From Parasutterella excrementihominis YIT 11859 (GTDB taxonomy: Bacteria > Pseudomonadota > Gammaproteobacteria > Burkholderiales > Burkholderiaceae_F), in assembly GCF_000205025.1 (NCBI RefSeq), contig NZ_GL883708.1, forward strand, positions 1-64,000: a DNA stretch of 64,000 nt. The letters are read 5' to 3'. A program made the position numbers and the translations under genes. Shown one piece after another: positions 39,084-46,341 of the stretch. Positions within the stretch are counted from its first letter, which is position 1. Each line of letters starts with the position of its first letter. Below the pieces are notes generated by a model. That model did not search any database. It had not been told where the DNA came from and saw nothing but the letters and a program-made list of their open reading frames with translations.

Positions 39084-39752
39084 TTAGTTTGTACCGTATT
39101 TGCCGAGTTTCTTTTCCCCGCGGCGCTGTAAGTACTCAAGAATCGTCGAGAAAATTAAATAAATGAGCGCGACTTCGATGTACACCGCCATAGTTTCATA
39201 AGTTCTTCCGGCAATTCTCTGGGCTTGGAAGAACATCTCAGCCACCGTAATGTTAGCCGCCAAAGAAGTGTCTTTAACCATTGAAATCATGGAGTTGCCC
39301 AAGGCCGGGAACGCAGTTCTAAAGGCCTGAGGCAGAACGACGTGCCACATGATCTGAAAATAATTGAGGCCGACGCAGCGTCCTGCTTCCATCTGGCCCT
39401 GAGGAACTGACTCTAACGCGCCGCGAATCGTTTCGGCGTTATAGGCGCCTTCGTTGATTGAGAAAACAATAACGGCGGCCAGGAAGGCGTCCACCATGAT
39501 GCCAATACTCGGCAGCCCGAAGAAAACGACATACAGCTGCACAAGCAGCGGCGTTCCTCTAATCACCCAGACATAGAAGCGGCAAATTTGCCGAAGAACC
39601 GGAACTTTCGAGTACTGGATCAGTGCTACAACGACTGCAATGACCATGGAAAGAGCGAACGAAATGATCGTCAAAGGTATCGTTACAGTGATGCCTTTGA
39701 ACAATAATTGCGGAAAAGCATCCACCATTACTTGCCATACGTGCGGATCCAT
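39084..39752 (-). CDS. Cystine/polar amino-acid ABC importer, permease
   Basis: A 222-residue inner-membrane permease with the HisM/TcyL-type EAA loop: AFRTAFPALGNSMISMVKDTSLA. The length matches TcyL. AGAAGGAAGGGG precedes the ATG. First gene of the operon. Together with cysK and the Cys-rich leader at 13453 it suggests that cysteine supply is regulated at several points in this genome region. Confidence 0.92.
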   Translation of the reverse strand: MDPHVWQVMVDAFPQLLFKGITVTIPLTIISFALSMVIAVVVALIQYSKVPVLRQICRFYVWVIRGTPLLVQLYVVFFGLPSIGIMVDAFLAAVIVFSINEGAYNAETIRGALESVPQGQMEAGRCVGLNYFQIMWHVVLPQAFRTAFPALGNSMISMVKDTSLAANITVAEMFFQAQRIAGRTYETMAVYIEVALIYLIFSTILEYLQRRGEKKLGKYGTN

Positions 39753-39904
39753 TGGCGCCCCTTCCTTCTGATAAAGTCGGCTTCTTTTAAATTAACTTTG
39801 TAACATTGTAAGTTACTCTCCATCTGCTTCTTTGCTTATTTATTTGAATTAGCTCTGGAGCAAAAGATAGATTATTATTTGTGCGATGCCTGAAAAACAT
39901 TTTA

Positions 39905-39961
39905 CGGGGCGCAGCCAAAGGTTTTGGTAGGCCGTAGCGGGTTCAACTCCCGACGCCCCGA
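39905..39961 (+). tRNA. tRNA-like element lacking the anticodon arm (tRNA-Pro-like remnant)
   Basis: A 7-bp acceptor stem (CGGGGCG with CGCCCCG), a D-arm-like hairpin (GCC...GGC with a GGTTTTGGTA loop) and a T arm (CGGG, loop TTCAACT, CCCG) are all present, but nothing fits between the D and T arms where the anticodon arm should be. The acceptor and T arm recall bacterial tRNA-Pro. The discriminator A is followed by CTG, not CCA. It may be a deleted tRNA gene or a functional tRNA mimic. Confidence 0.5.
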
Positions 39962-40444
39962 CTGCAACCTTTTCTTCTCCAGTTTTAACTTAATCCCTCT
40001 TTTCTCTTACTCCTGTTCTCATATCAAAACGAATGCCCTAGCTATAGAAGTTCTCTTTCCGTTTATCTGAGAGAGTTGTCTCAGACGAGCTCAACAATCC
40101 TTCTTACCGCAAACCTGACCGAAGCCTTTGATTATGAAGCCTTCGCTGGACCCCATCTTTAATCCGTCAAAATAGCCAACCCGCAATAATAAGCTCCGGT
40201 GCTCGTTAAGAGGACCTAAGCTATACAGATTACGTCAGTGCTTAGGCCTGCCCTTTTATTAAGAAGTTAGAGAATAAGACAGTTACAAAGAAAGATTAAA
40301 AGATGAACTTGTATGAGTACCTAACCGCGGATTCAATTGCTTATAAGACGTTCTACTAGATGGAAGTGAAACTGCAAAACCCATTGAATTGGCAGGTTTA
40401 TAGGTCTTTTTGAGAAAAGGAAAGATTTTTAGCGCACCTAAGGC
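39962..40444. other. Intergenic region with several hairpins, no gene assigned
   Basis: About 480 bases without a coding frame I trust. Local hairpins are visible: TCTGAG...CTCAGA near 40068-40087, two copies of GAAGCCTT-type sequence near 40112-40130, and CCTAAGC...GCTTAGG (40215-40247) followed by CCTGCCCTTTTATT, which could end a small RNA on the plus strand. No known RNA family could be assigned by eye. Confidence 0.3.
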
Positions 40445-40535
40445 TGGCGGAAGAGGTGGGATTCGAACCCACGGATGAGGATCACTCATCGACAGTTTTC
40501 AAGACTGCTGCATTCAACCGCTCTGCCACCCTTCC
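40445..40535 (-). tRNA. tRNA-Ser(UGA)
   Basis: A 91-base cloverleaf on the minus strand. Acceptor GGAAGGG pairs with CTCTTCC, discriminator G, encoded CCA. The anticodon loop CTTGAAA gives anticodon UGA, reading UCA serine codons. A long variable arm (GATGAGTGATCCTCATC) is typical of serine tRNAs. The T arm is GTGGG-TTCGAAT-CCCAC. Confidence 0.96.
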
Positions 40536-40643
40536 GAAAGAGAATTGAATTATACGCAATTTCCCAAAACTGGCAAATCGCTCAAAAAATGAATGACAGC
40601 AACGCTTACTCCCTCCTCCCTCACTCAAGTTTCTCATCTTTTG

Positions 40644-41456
40644 TTAATCAAGACTGTACCGAATCGGAACCTGGATCTTCATCCCAGCATTAGGAACATT
40701 AAAAGCCGTCCCGATGATTCGATTGCTTAACTCCTGAGAGGCTGAGTCCAAGGGACCGTTGCCCGATTTCTTAATGACTGAGGCGCCGGTAACTTTACCG
40801 CTTGAGTCGACCGTAAATTCCACTAAAACGACGCCTTCCATTCCCGCCCTTCTCGCTGCTTTCGGATAACGCTTGTGTTTTTCAACCAAACTCACAAGCA
40901 TTGCAGTGATGCTTTTCCTTTTAGGTGCCTGCTCTGCAACAGCATGCGAGGCCGCCTTCGCTTCAGCAGATTCAGAAGCTTTTTGAAGCGCGGGTTCTCC
41001 CTTTTCTGCCTTAGGTTCTTTTGGCTTCTTAGCCGGTTTCGGCTTCTCTAAAGCTTTAGGCTTAGGTTTCTCCGGGTCAGCCTTCTTCGGTTTGGACTGC
41101 TCAGCGGGTACGGGCGCCGGAGGTACCGGTTTTGCTTCAGATTCAGGAAGCTTTTCTTCTACAACCTTTTCAGGTTCGACTTTAAATTCCGATTCATCTG
41201 TGAGAAGTTTTTTGGGTTCTTCGATGACCGGTTGTGGTTGAGGTTCCGGCCGGACTTCCGGTGCTTCTTCCGGTTGAATATCCTGAATCTGAGAAAAACT
41301 CAGTTCTATCGTCCGTGGCTGCTGAGAAGACTGCGGGACATCTGTTTTTAAGGTGCACCCTGCCCAAGCGAACGCGCAGGCAAAGGCAGCCAAAGCAGCT
41401 TTGGAGAGCCGCTTGGCTTTAAGTAATTCATTGTCTTTGCGTGAAGGGCTAAACAT
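40644..41456 (-). CDS. tonB: TonB energy transducer
   Basis: A 270-residue TonB protein. A single hydrophobic segment near the N-terminus (about residues 18-34) is followed by a long Pro/Lys/Glu-rich spacer and a C-terminal TonB domain from about KHKRYPKAARRAGMEGVVLVEFTV. It hands proton-motive energy to the outer-membrane receptor at 46342. The membrane segment ends FAWAGC and has no histidine of the usual SxxxH motif, which is unusual for a TonB. First start at 41456 is one base after the exbD stop, so tonB and exbD are tightly coupled. Confidence 0.88.
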   Translation of the reverse strand: MFSPSRKDNELLKAKRLSKAALAAFACAFAWAGCTLKTDVPQSSQQPRTIELSFSQIQDIQPEEAPEVRPEPQPQPVIEEPKKLLTDESEFKVEPEKVVEEKLPESEAKPVPPAPVPAEQSKPKKADPEKPKPKALEKPKPAKKPKEPKAEKGEPALQKASESAEAKAASHAVAEQAPKRKSITAMLVSLVEKHKRYPKAARRAGMEGVVLVEFTVDSSGKVTGASVIKKSGNGPLDSASQELSNRIIGTAFNVPNAGMKIQVPIRYSLD

Positions 41457-41457
41457 C

Positions 41458-41850
41458 TTAATTCTGCGGTACAGATGCTTTGGTACTGATTACGAAACGG
41501 CCTTCCCTATTTACTTTTGCAAGATCGGCCAAGTAAACAAAAGCCTCAAACGGAGCCTTCTCATCAACCATCAGGTTGAGCGAGCCTTCCGGATGCTCGG
41601 AGAGAAAACGAGGAAGATCTTCCTTGAGGATCTCTTGATCATTAAAGAAATACTTTCCGTCAGGCTTCACACTAATCACGAGTTCGGCAGACTTTTTCTT
41701 GACCTCGGAGTTCTGGGCCGCAGGCAATACGACGTCCAGCACGGGTTTGCTGAATGTCATGGTCATCACAAAAAAGATGACCAGCATGAAAATTACGTCT
41801 ATGAGCGGCGTCAAATCCACCCGAGGCTCTTCTTCGAGTTCGTCAAACAT
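41458..41850 (-). CDS. exbD: ExbD biopolymer transport protein
   Basis: A 130-residue protein with one N-terminal membrane segment: VDLTPLIDVIFMLVIFFVMT, where the Asp in PLIDVIF is the conserved proton-carrying residue. The rest is periplasmic. With ExbB it forms the proton-driven motor for TonB. It sits between exbB and tonB. Confidence 0.93.
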   Translation of the reverse strand: MFDELEEEPRVDLTPLIDVIFMLVIFFVMTMTFSKPVLDVVLPAAQNSEVKKKSAELVISVKPDGKYFFNDQEILKEDLPRFLSEHPEGSLNLMVDEKAPFEAFVYLADLAKVNREGRFVISTKASVPQN

Positions 41851-41866
41851 ATCTTTGTCTCAAGTC

Positions 41867-42508
41867 TCAGGCCGCTTTTTGCTCAATTTCTTCCAAGTTC
41901 TGAGCACAGCGGCAAGGTTCTCGGCGGATATTTAAAGCTCGATAACTGTACTCCACAGCTTCAATTCGAAGCTCTTTAACCTTGAGCATCAGGTAGTAAT
42001 AAGCCATCAAAGCCGGAATTGCGACAACCAAGCCCATCACAGTCGTAATTAAAGCGGTCCAGATGCCGCCCGCAAGCATTGTCGGATCGGGAGAAACATT
42101 TTCAGAGATTGTGCGGAAAACTGTCACCATGCCAATGACCGTACCTAAAAGACCCAGCAGCGGGGAAACTGCTGAGATTAACTTGAGCCAGGTCAATGCA
42201 TTGTTCACAGGCTTGAAGTGCTTATGGAACAGGTAAGCGACTTCTGCACGAATGTCGTCGGAATGCGCGCCATGTGTCATAACGATGTCTCGCACAATGC
42301 ATTCCAGCGGATTAGTGCTCTCTCCGAAATATCGGCGAATGCGTTCCGGCGTCACTTTGTCCATTCCGCGGAAATGCTGTTTAAACTTGGAGAGGACCCC
42401 TCTTAGATAAAGAAAGTTCCATACGGTAATGTACAAGGCAAAGATGCCGATTACAACTAGAGCGATACCGGCGCACCCGATCAGGCTGTAAATCTCTTTA
42501 ATTTCCAT
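41867..42508 (-). CDS. exbB: ExbB biopolymer transport protein (MotA/TolQ/ExbB)
   Basis: A 213-residue inner-membrane protein with the ExbB layout: one membrane segment near the N-terminus, a cytoplasmic loop, then two segments around LKLISAVSPLLGLLGTVIGMV and LITTVMGLVVAIPALMAYY. Family motif LLGLLGTVIGM is intact. Starts 2 bases after the flavodoxin stop and is followed by exbD 16 bases on. Confidence 0.93.
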   Translation of the reverse strand: MEIKEIYSLIGCAGIALVVIGIFALYITVWNFLYLRGVLSKFKQHFRGMDKVTPERIRRYFGESTNPLECIVRDIVMTHGAHSDDIRAEVAYLFHKHFKPVNNALTWLKLISAVSPLLGLLGTVIGMVTVFRTISENVSPDPTMLAGGIWTALITTVMGLVVAIPALMAYYYLMLKVKELRIEAVEYSYRALNIRREPCRCAQNLEEIEQKAA

Positions 42509-42510
42509 GT

Positions 42511-43017
42511 TTATTTATCATTCCGGAAGTTTTTAAGAAGCTCCAAAGCCCATGCTCCTGCCTGAGCCTGATCTTCGGCCGTCGGATGTTTGGCGGCTTC
42601 ATCCAATCGTGCCTGGCGCTCCGGCGTCATCGGTTTGGCTCCGGGCATCTTCGCCATAGCAGCCAAGATCTTCGGATCGATCTTGCCCTGCCAAACACGA
42701 AGACCCTTGAAGTTCTCGCACGGGAAAAGACCGGCCACTTTATTCACCCAGGCTTGTCCGCGCTCGCTGTTGGGATCACCTCCCATGGTTCCGAAGTATG
42801 CGATCGGTCTTGCTTTGGCGTCTTTCTGGAAGGCCTGCCAGACTTCATCCGGAGTTCCCTTATCGCACCAGAAACCGGCAAAGATGAAGTCGTAATCCTG
42901 AGGATTAAGATCAGCGGGCAGTTTTTTGAGATCGGCGCCGGGAATTGCGGAAGCAATGGCGCGGGCAATGATCTCAGTGTTTCCGGTAACGGTGGCGTAT
43001 GCAACTAAAACTTTCAT
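42511..43017 (-). CDS. Flavodoxin-family protein of the heme locus
   Basis: A 168-residue flavodoxin. The FMN phosphate loop is AYATVTGNTEIIARAIA near the N-terminus (the T/S-x-T-G-N-T pattern), and FAGFWCDKGTPDE and YFGTMGGDPNSE are the other flavin-binding loops. The ATG at 43017 follows GAGAGGAAG. It lies between exbB and hutX, 13 bases from hutX. Anaerobic heme opening by ChuW/HutW needs reducing electrons, and a flavodoxin beside hutX and hutW is a good candidate donor. Not shown for this gene. Confidence 0.85.
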   Translation of the reverse strand: MKVLVAYATVTGNTEIIARAIASAIPGADLKKLPADLNPQDYDFIFAGFWCDKGTPDEVWQAFQKDAKARPIAYFGTMGGDPNSERGQAWVNKVAGLFPCENFKGLRVWQGKIDPKILAAMAKMPGAKPMTPERQARLDEAAKHPTAEDQAQAGAWALELLKNFRNDK

Positions 43018-43030
43018 TCTCTTCCTCTCA

Positions 43031-43540
43031 TTAAGCTTTGTACTTCTGCTGGAGGGCAAGGAATTTTTCTTTGGCGCTTTCAATTAACTTGTGTTTTTCG
43101 CGGCCGACGTACATGGAGTAAGCAACTTCGCCGGAAGTTGTAAAGAAAGCGGCGAAGTGGCTTTCACGGCCCATGAACGGCATCGTCACAAAGCCGATCT
43201 CGGAAATGTCGCCGTACTTAAAGTGACCTTGAAGCGGGCTCTTGCCTCCCATCAGATTGTAGTAGCCCATCGCTGCTTTGCCTGTCACGAGTTTGGTTTC
43301 AACTTCGATGACGTTGCCGTGTGCAGTCACGATGAAAGTAATTTTTTCCCATTCGGCGATCGCGGCCCAAACGCTTTCAAAATCGGAACCCGGAGCAAAG
43401 GTGGCGGAACCTTCCGGCAGAAGATGAGCCGCTTCCTGCGCTGTCACGGAGAGCGCCTGGGCAATCGTCTCCAATGTTACGGGACGGCCGCTGTTTAAAA
43501 GTTCATTAATTTTGTTCTGCTGTTCAACGATTGTTGTCAT
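43031..43540 (-). CDS. hutX: HutX/ChuX-type heme carrier protein
   Basis: A 169-residue cytoplasmic heme-binding protein. Features of HutX/ChuX: GHFKYGDISEIGFVTMPFMGRESHFAAFFTTSGEVAYSMYVGRE-like C-terminal half with its conserved His and the FVTMPFMG segment. It receives heme after import and passes it on to the degrading enzyme. In Vibrio it passes heme to HutZ; here the degrading enzyme would be HutW. Next to the flavodoxin and behind the ECF genes in one operon. Confidence 0.88.
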   Translation of the reverse strand: MTTIVEQQNKINELLNSGRPVTLETIAQALSVTAQEAAHLLPEGSATFAPGSDFESVWAAIAEWEKITFIVTAHGNVIEVETKLVTGKAAMGYYNLMGGKSPLQGHFKYGDISEIGFVTMPFMGRESHFAAFFTTSGEVAYSMYVGREKHKLIESAKEKFLALQQKYKA

Positions 43541-43556
43541 AGGTTTACCGGTTAAT

Positions 43557-44978
43557 TTATTGAAAAGTTGCTGAAAGATTTGTTTTTTGAAGCGGGAGTC
43601 TGATGGCGCTGTCGCACACCATGTCCACTAGCTCCAGGTCATGAGTAATGACAAGCACGGCTTTGCCTTCGTCAGAAAGCTGCCTCAGGGCGCCGGCAAT
43701 TCGATGAAGATTTGCGCCGTCTAAGCCGCTTGTCGGTTCATCCAAAATGATGACATCCGGTTTTTTGGCAAACGCGCAGGCAATCACTAGCCTTTGCTGC
43801 TGGCCGCCGGAAAGGGAATGCGGATGGCGGTCTCTGAGTTCTGTCAGATCAAAAAGCTGCAGCAGCTCCTCGGCGGCTTGCTGACCCCCTCGGCAGCCTG
43901 CAGCTTCCAGACTTGTCAGAAGCTCATCAAAAACCGTCCGCATATACAGCTGATGGTCTGCGTTCTGGAGGACCACTGCAACATGCTTAAGGCATTCCTG
44001 AGGTTTGACCTTCTTGCCTCTTATTTCTAGTGTCCCTTGGGCTGGTTTATTTAAACCTGTGAGAATCCGGGCCAAAGTCGTTTTGCCGGTACCGTTCGGG
44101 CCGAAAAGCCCTGTTATACCTTTGCGCAGTTCCAAGTCGGTGCCGTTAAAAATCTTCGGCTTTCTCGAGTAAGCAAACGAAAGATCCGAGACCTTCATTA
44201 CGGTTTCTTTGCCCTGGGACAACGACGGAAGTTCGTGTCTTTTATCTTCGACATCGACTTTTCTCAATCCGTAGCGTTCTCGGACTTCGTCGCTAAGATC
44301 ATCAAAAGTGCCCTCCTGGACGATTCTTCCTTTTTCCATCACGCAGACGCGGTCAGCCACGTCTTTTAACCAGTACAAGCGATGGTCGACAATCAGGACG
44401 GCAACGCCCTTCTCTTTTAACCGCAGAATCTCCTCGGCCAAATCCATCGTAGATTCCGGATCGAGGTTTCCTGTCGGTTCATCCAGAATCAGCACCTGCA
44501 GCGGTTCCATCATTAAGGAAGCCAGACCGACCTTCTGTTTTTGTCCCTGAGAAAGTTCGTGGATCGTATTTTTTAAAACGGAATTCAGACCGAAACGCTG
44601 AGAAGTTTTAGCAATGAGCTCTCGGATTTTATCGGGAGGCATTCCTCGAGATTCGGGTTTGAATGCCATCTCTTCTTCTACACCGAGCGCAAAAAACTGC
44701 GTTTCAGGGTTTTGGAACAACGTACCGACTCGGGTGCTGATTTCATGCAGTTTGAGTTTTTGGTTGTCTTGACCTGCAACATGAACGGTTCCTTGAAGTT
44801 CTCCTCCGAAATAATGCGGGCAAAGACCGTTAATCAGACGGATTAAGGTAGATTTGCCGCACCCGGAGACACCCGTGCAAAGCACTGCTTCACCGGGACG
44901 AACCTTCAAAGAAATATCTTCAAGCGCGTTTCTGTCAGAGAACGGATAACGATAAGTGACGTTTTTCAGTTCAATCAT
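43557..44978 (-). CDS. ECF-type importer ATPase (two ABC domains fused)
   Basis: A 473-residue protein with two complete ABC domains, that is, EcfA1 and EcfA2 joined. Domain 1: Walker A TGVSGCGKST, signature LSQGQKQKVG, Walker B LILDEPTGNLDP. Domain 2: Walker A FGPNGTGKTT, signature [10 protein letters not shown], Walker B IILDEPTSGLDG. Energises the T and S components that follow upstream. It overlaps the T gene by 4 bases. ECF importers normally take vitamins, metals or heme; here heme or its precursor is suggested by the surrounding hut genes. Confidence 0.93.
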   Translation of the reverse strand: MIELKNVTYRYPFSDRNALEDISLKVRPGEAVLCTGVSGCGKSTLIRLINGLCPHYFGGELQGTVHVAGQDNQKLKLHEISTRVGTLFQNPETQFFALGVEEEMAFKPESRGMPPDKIRELIAKTSQRFGLNSVLKNTIHELSQGQKQKVGLASLMMEPLQVLILDEPTGNLDPESTMDLAEEILRLKEKGVAVLIVDHRLYWLKDVADRVCVMEKGRIVQEGTFDDLSDEVRERYGLRKVDVEDKRHELPSLSQGKETVMKVSDLSFAYSRKPKIFNGTDLELRKGITGLFGPNGTGKTTLARILTGLNKPAQGTLEIRGKKVKPQECLKHVAVVLQNADHQLYMRTVFDELLTSLEAAGCRGGQQAAEELLQLFDLTELRDRHPHSLSGGQQQRLVIACAFAKKPDVIILDEPTSGLDGANLHRIAGALRQLSDEGKAVLVITHDLELVDMVCDSAIRLPLQKTNLSATFQ

Positions 44979-45745
44979 CTCATTGCCGCCTTAATGTCGG
45001 TAGGAAAGTAAATTTGAAGTAAAACCGCCCCCGTACAGATTAAGAGAACAAGGGTAATGGCTGCGATGTCATGCTTCCCGAATCTCCTTCTGTGCATAGA
45101 ACCCGAATTACTCCCGGCATGAAGACCTTTGAGTTCAGCTGCAATGCCCAACTCGTCGCTGGTTTTGAGCGCTCTGAAGAGAAGCGGCGTAAACAAAAGA
45201 CGCGTCGTACGAATCGGATGAATCGTGCACTGCCATGGATTGATCTTGAAACCTCTTATCTTCAAAGACTCCCAGATCTGCTTCACATCGCCGGCAAACG
45301 TCGGAATAAAACGAATAATCACAGCGGCCGGAAGATAAATAATGAACGGAAGCTTCAGCTGCTGAAGACCGTTAAGAATATTCTGTAGTCTTCCAGTAAA
45401 AGCCATCGGCAAAATCGTGTTCATCACTGTCAGGGCTCTCAGGAACGGAATACACAGAGAACTCAGTTCCAGACTTTTACCCATGGAAGGAATGAACAAA
45501 GCCAACACAGAGGCAAATCCCACGGACAGCGCCATCATCAGAAGCGAGGCAGCATAGCTCACAAAAATTAGTTTGTATCGACCGAGCGCAAATAGATAAA
45601 GCAGCGACGTTGTAAAAAGCAGCAGCTGCGAATTCAGAGAAGAAAGCGCAATCGTCATCACAGCCGCTAATGCGGCAATGAGCATTTTGCTGCGGACATC
45701 CAGCCGCGTTAAAACATCAAACTTAGAAGCGGACGATGCCTGCAT
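44975..45745 (-). CDS. ECF-type importer transmembrane coupling protein (EcfT)
   Basis: A 256-residue membrane protein of the EcfT/CbiQ family. N-terminal DVLTRLDVRSKMLIAALAAVMTIALSS and later coupling helices KQIWESLKIRGFK and ALKTSDELGIAAELKG are typical: the latter carries an A-R-G/A-L-K-like motif that touches the ATPases. It overlaps the S gene by 23 bases and the ATPase gene by 4. Confidence 0.9.
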   Translation of the reverse strand: MQASSASKFDVLTRLDVRSKMLIAALAAVMTIALSSLNSQLLLFTTSLLYLFALGRYKLIFVSYAASLLMMALSVGFASVLALFIPSMGKSLELSSLCIPFLRALTVMNTILPMAFTGRLQNILNGLQQLKLPFIIYLPAAVIIRFIPTFAGDVKQIWESLKIRGFKINPWQCTIHPIRTTRLLFTPLLFRALKTSDELGIAAELKGLHAGSNSGSMHRRRFGKHDIAAITLVLLICTGAVLLQIYFPTDIKAAMR

Positions 45746-46307
45746 GTCTTAACTCCTTCATAGAACGGCAGCCCGTGTAAAGACCGAGCAAAGAACCGGC
45801 ATAGCCGATTAAAACGATCGGAAGAACTACTGCCATCAAAGCGGGAGATTCGCGCATCATGAGATAGGAAACTGCAAGAGACAATCCTTTGGAAAGGAAG
45901 TCAAAGCAGCCGACACCCCAGAACACGGCACCTTTCCAGCCGAGGCTTTTAACGAACTTCATCACGACTTCGGAGACAAGTGCAGCCGCCAGCATCGGAG
46001 GAATAAGTGTGACGTTTCCGCCCAAAAGCAGGAAGTTCACCAGCGCGCTCACGATTACAAAGAGAGTCAGAGTTCCCGGCTGTCTAACTTTGTAAAGCAT
46101 GATCACAAGCAATGTAGTGAACACCACATTTTTAAGCAGAAGGCTGACCGGATTCATTCCTCCGCCCACCATAGCGATTAAAACCGTGGAGAGTTTTGCG
46201 GTTGCGGCAAAAACCCCGATCACCACAAGGTCACGAGCACCCCAGCGGTCACCGAACCTTCTGAGCCAAGACTGCCCCTCCTTTCTCTCCAATACCATTT
46301 CCGTCAT
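45723..46307 (-). CDS. ECF-type importer substrate-binding component (MptS/Trep_Strep type)
   Basis: A 194-residue protein with about six membrane segments and a basic, soluble N-terminus (MTEMVLERKEGQSWLRR). The ARDLVVIGVFAATAK start of the first segment fits the Trep_Strep/MptS family of S components. The substrate is not known for this family with certainty; here its genes lie in a heme operon between the receptor and hutX. It is 35 bases after the receptor gene. Confidence 0.78.
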   Translation of the reverse strand: MTEMVLERKEGQSWLRRFGDRWGARDLVVIGVFAATAKLSTVLIAMVGGGMNPVSLLLKNVVFTTLLVIMLYKVRQPGTLTLFVIVSALVNFLLLGGNVTLIPPMLAAALVSEVVMKFVKSLGWKGAVFWGVGCFDFLSKGLSLAVSYLMMRESPALMAVVLPIVLIGYAGSLLGLYTGCRSMKELRHAGIVRF

Positions 46308-46341
46308 GTTGATTTCCGTTGAAATGAATCCGTATTACTTC

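Noticed and set aside
39905-39961. tmRNA as an explanation for the anticodon-less tRNA-like element
   Set aside because: A tmRNA also lacks an anticodon arm, but its two ends are separated by a long tag region. Here both ends are within 57 bases and no tag frame is seen nearby.
40283-40489. 68-codon minus frame next to tRNA-Ser
   Set aside because: Its start lies inside the tRNA-Ser gene, so it is not a gene.
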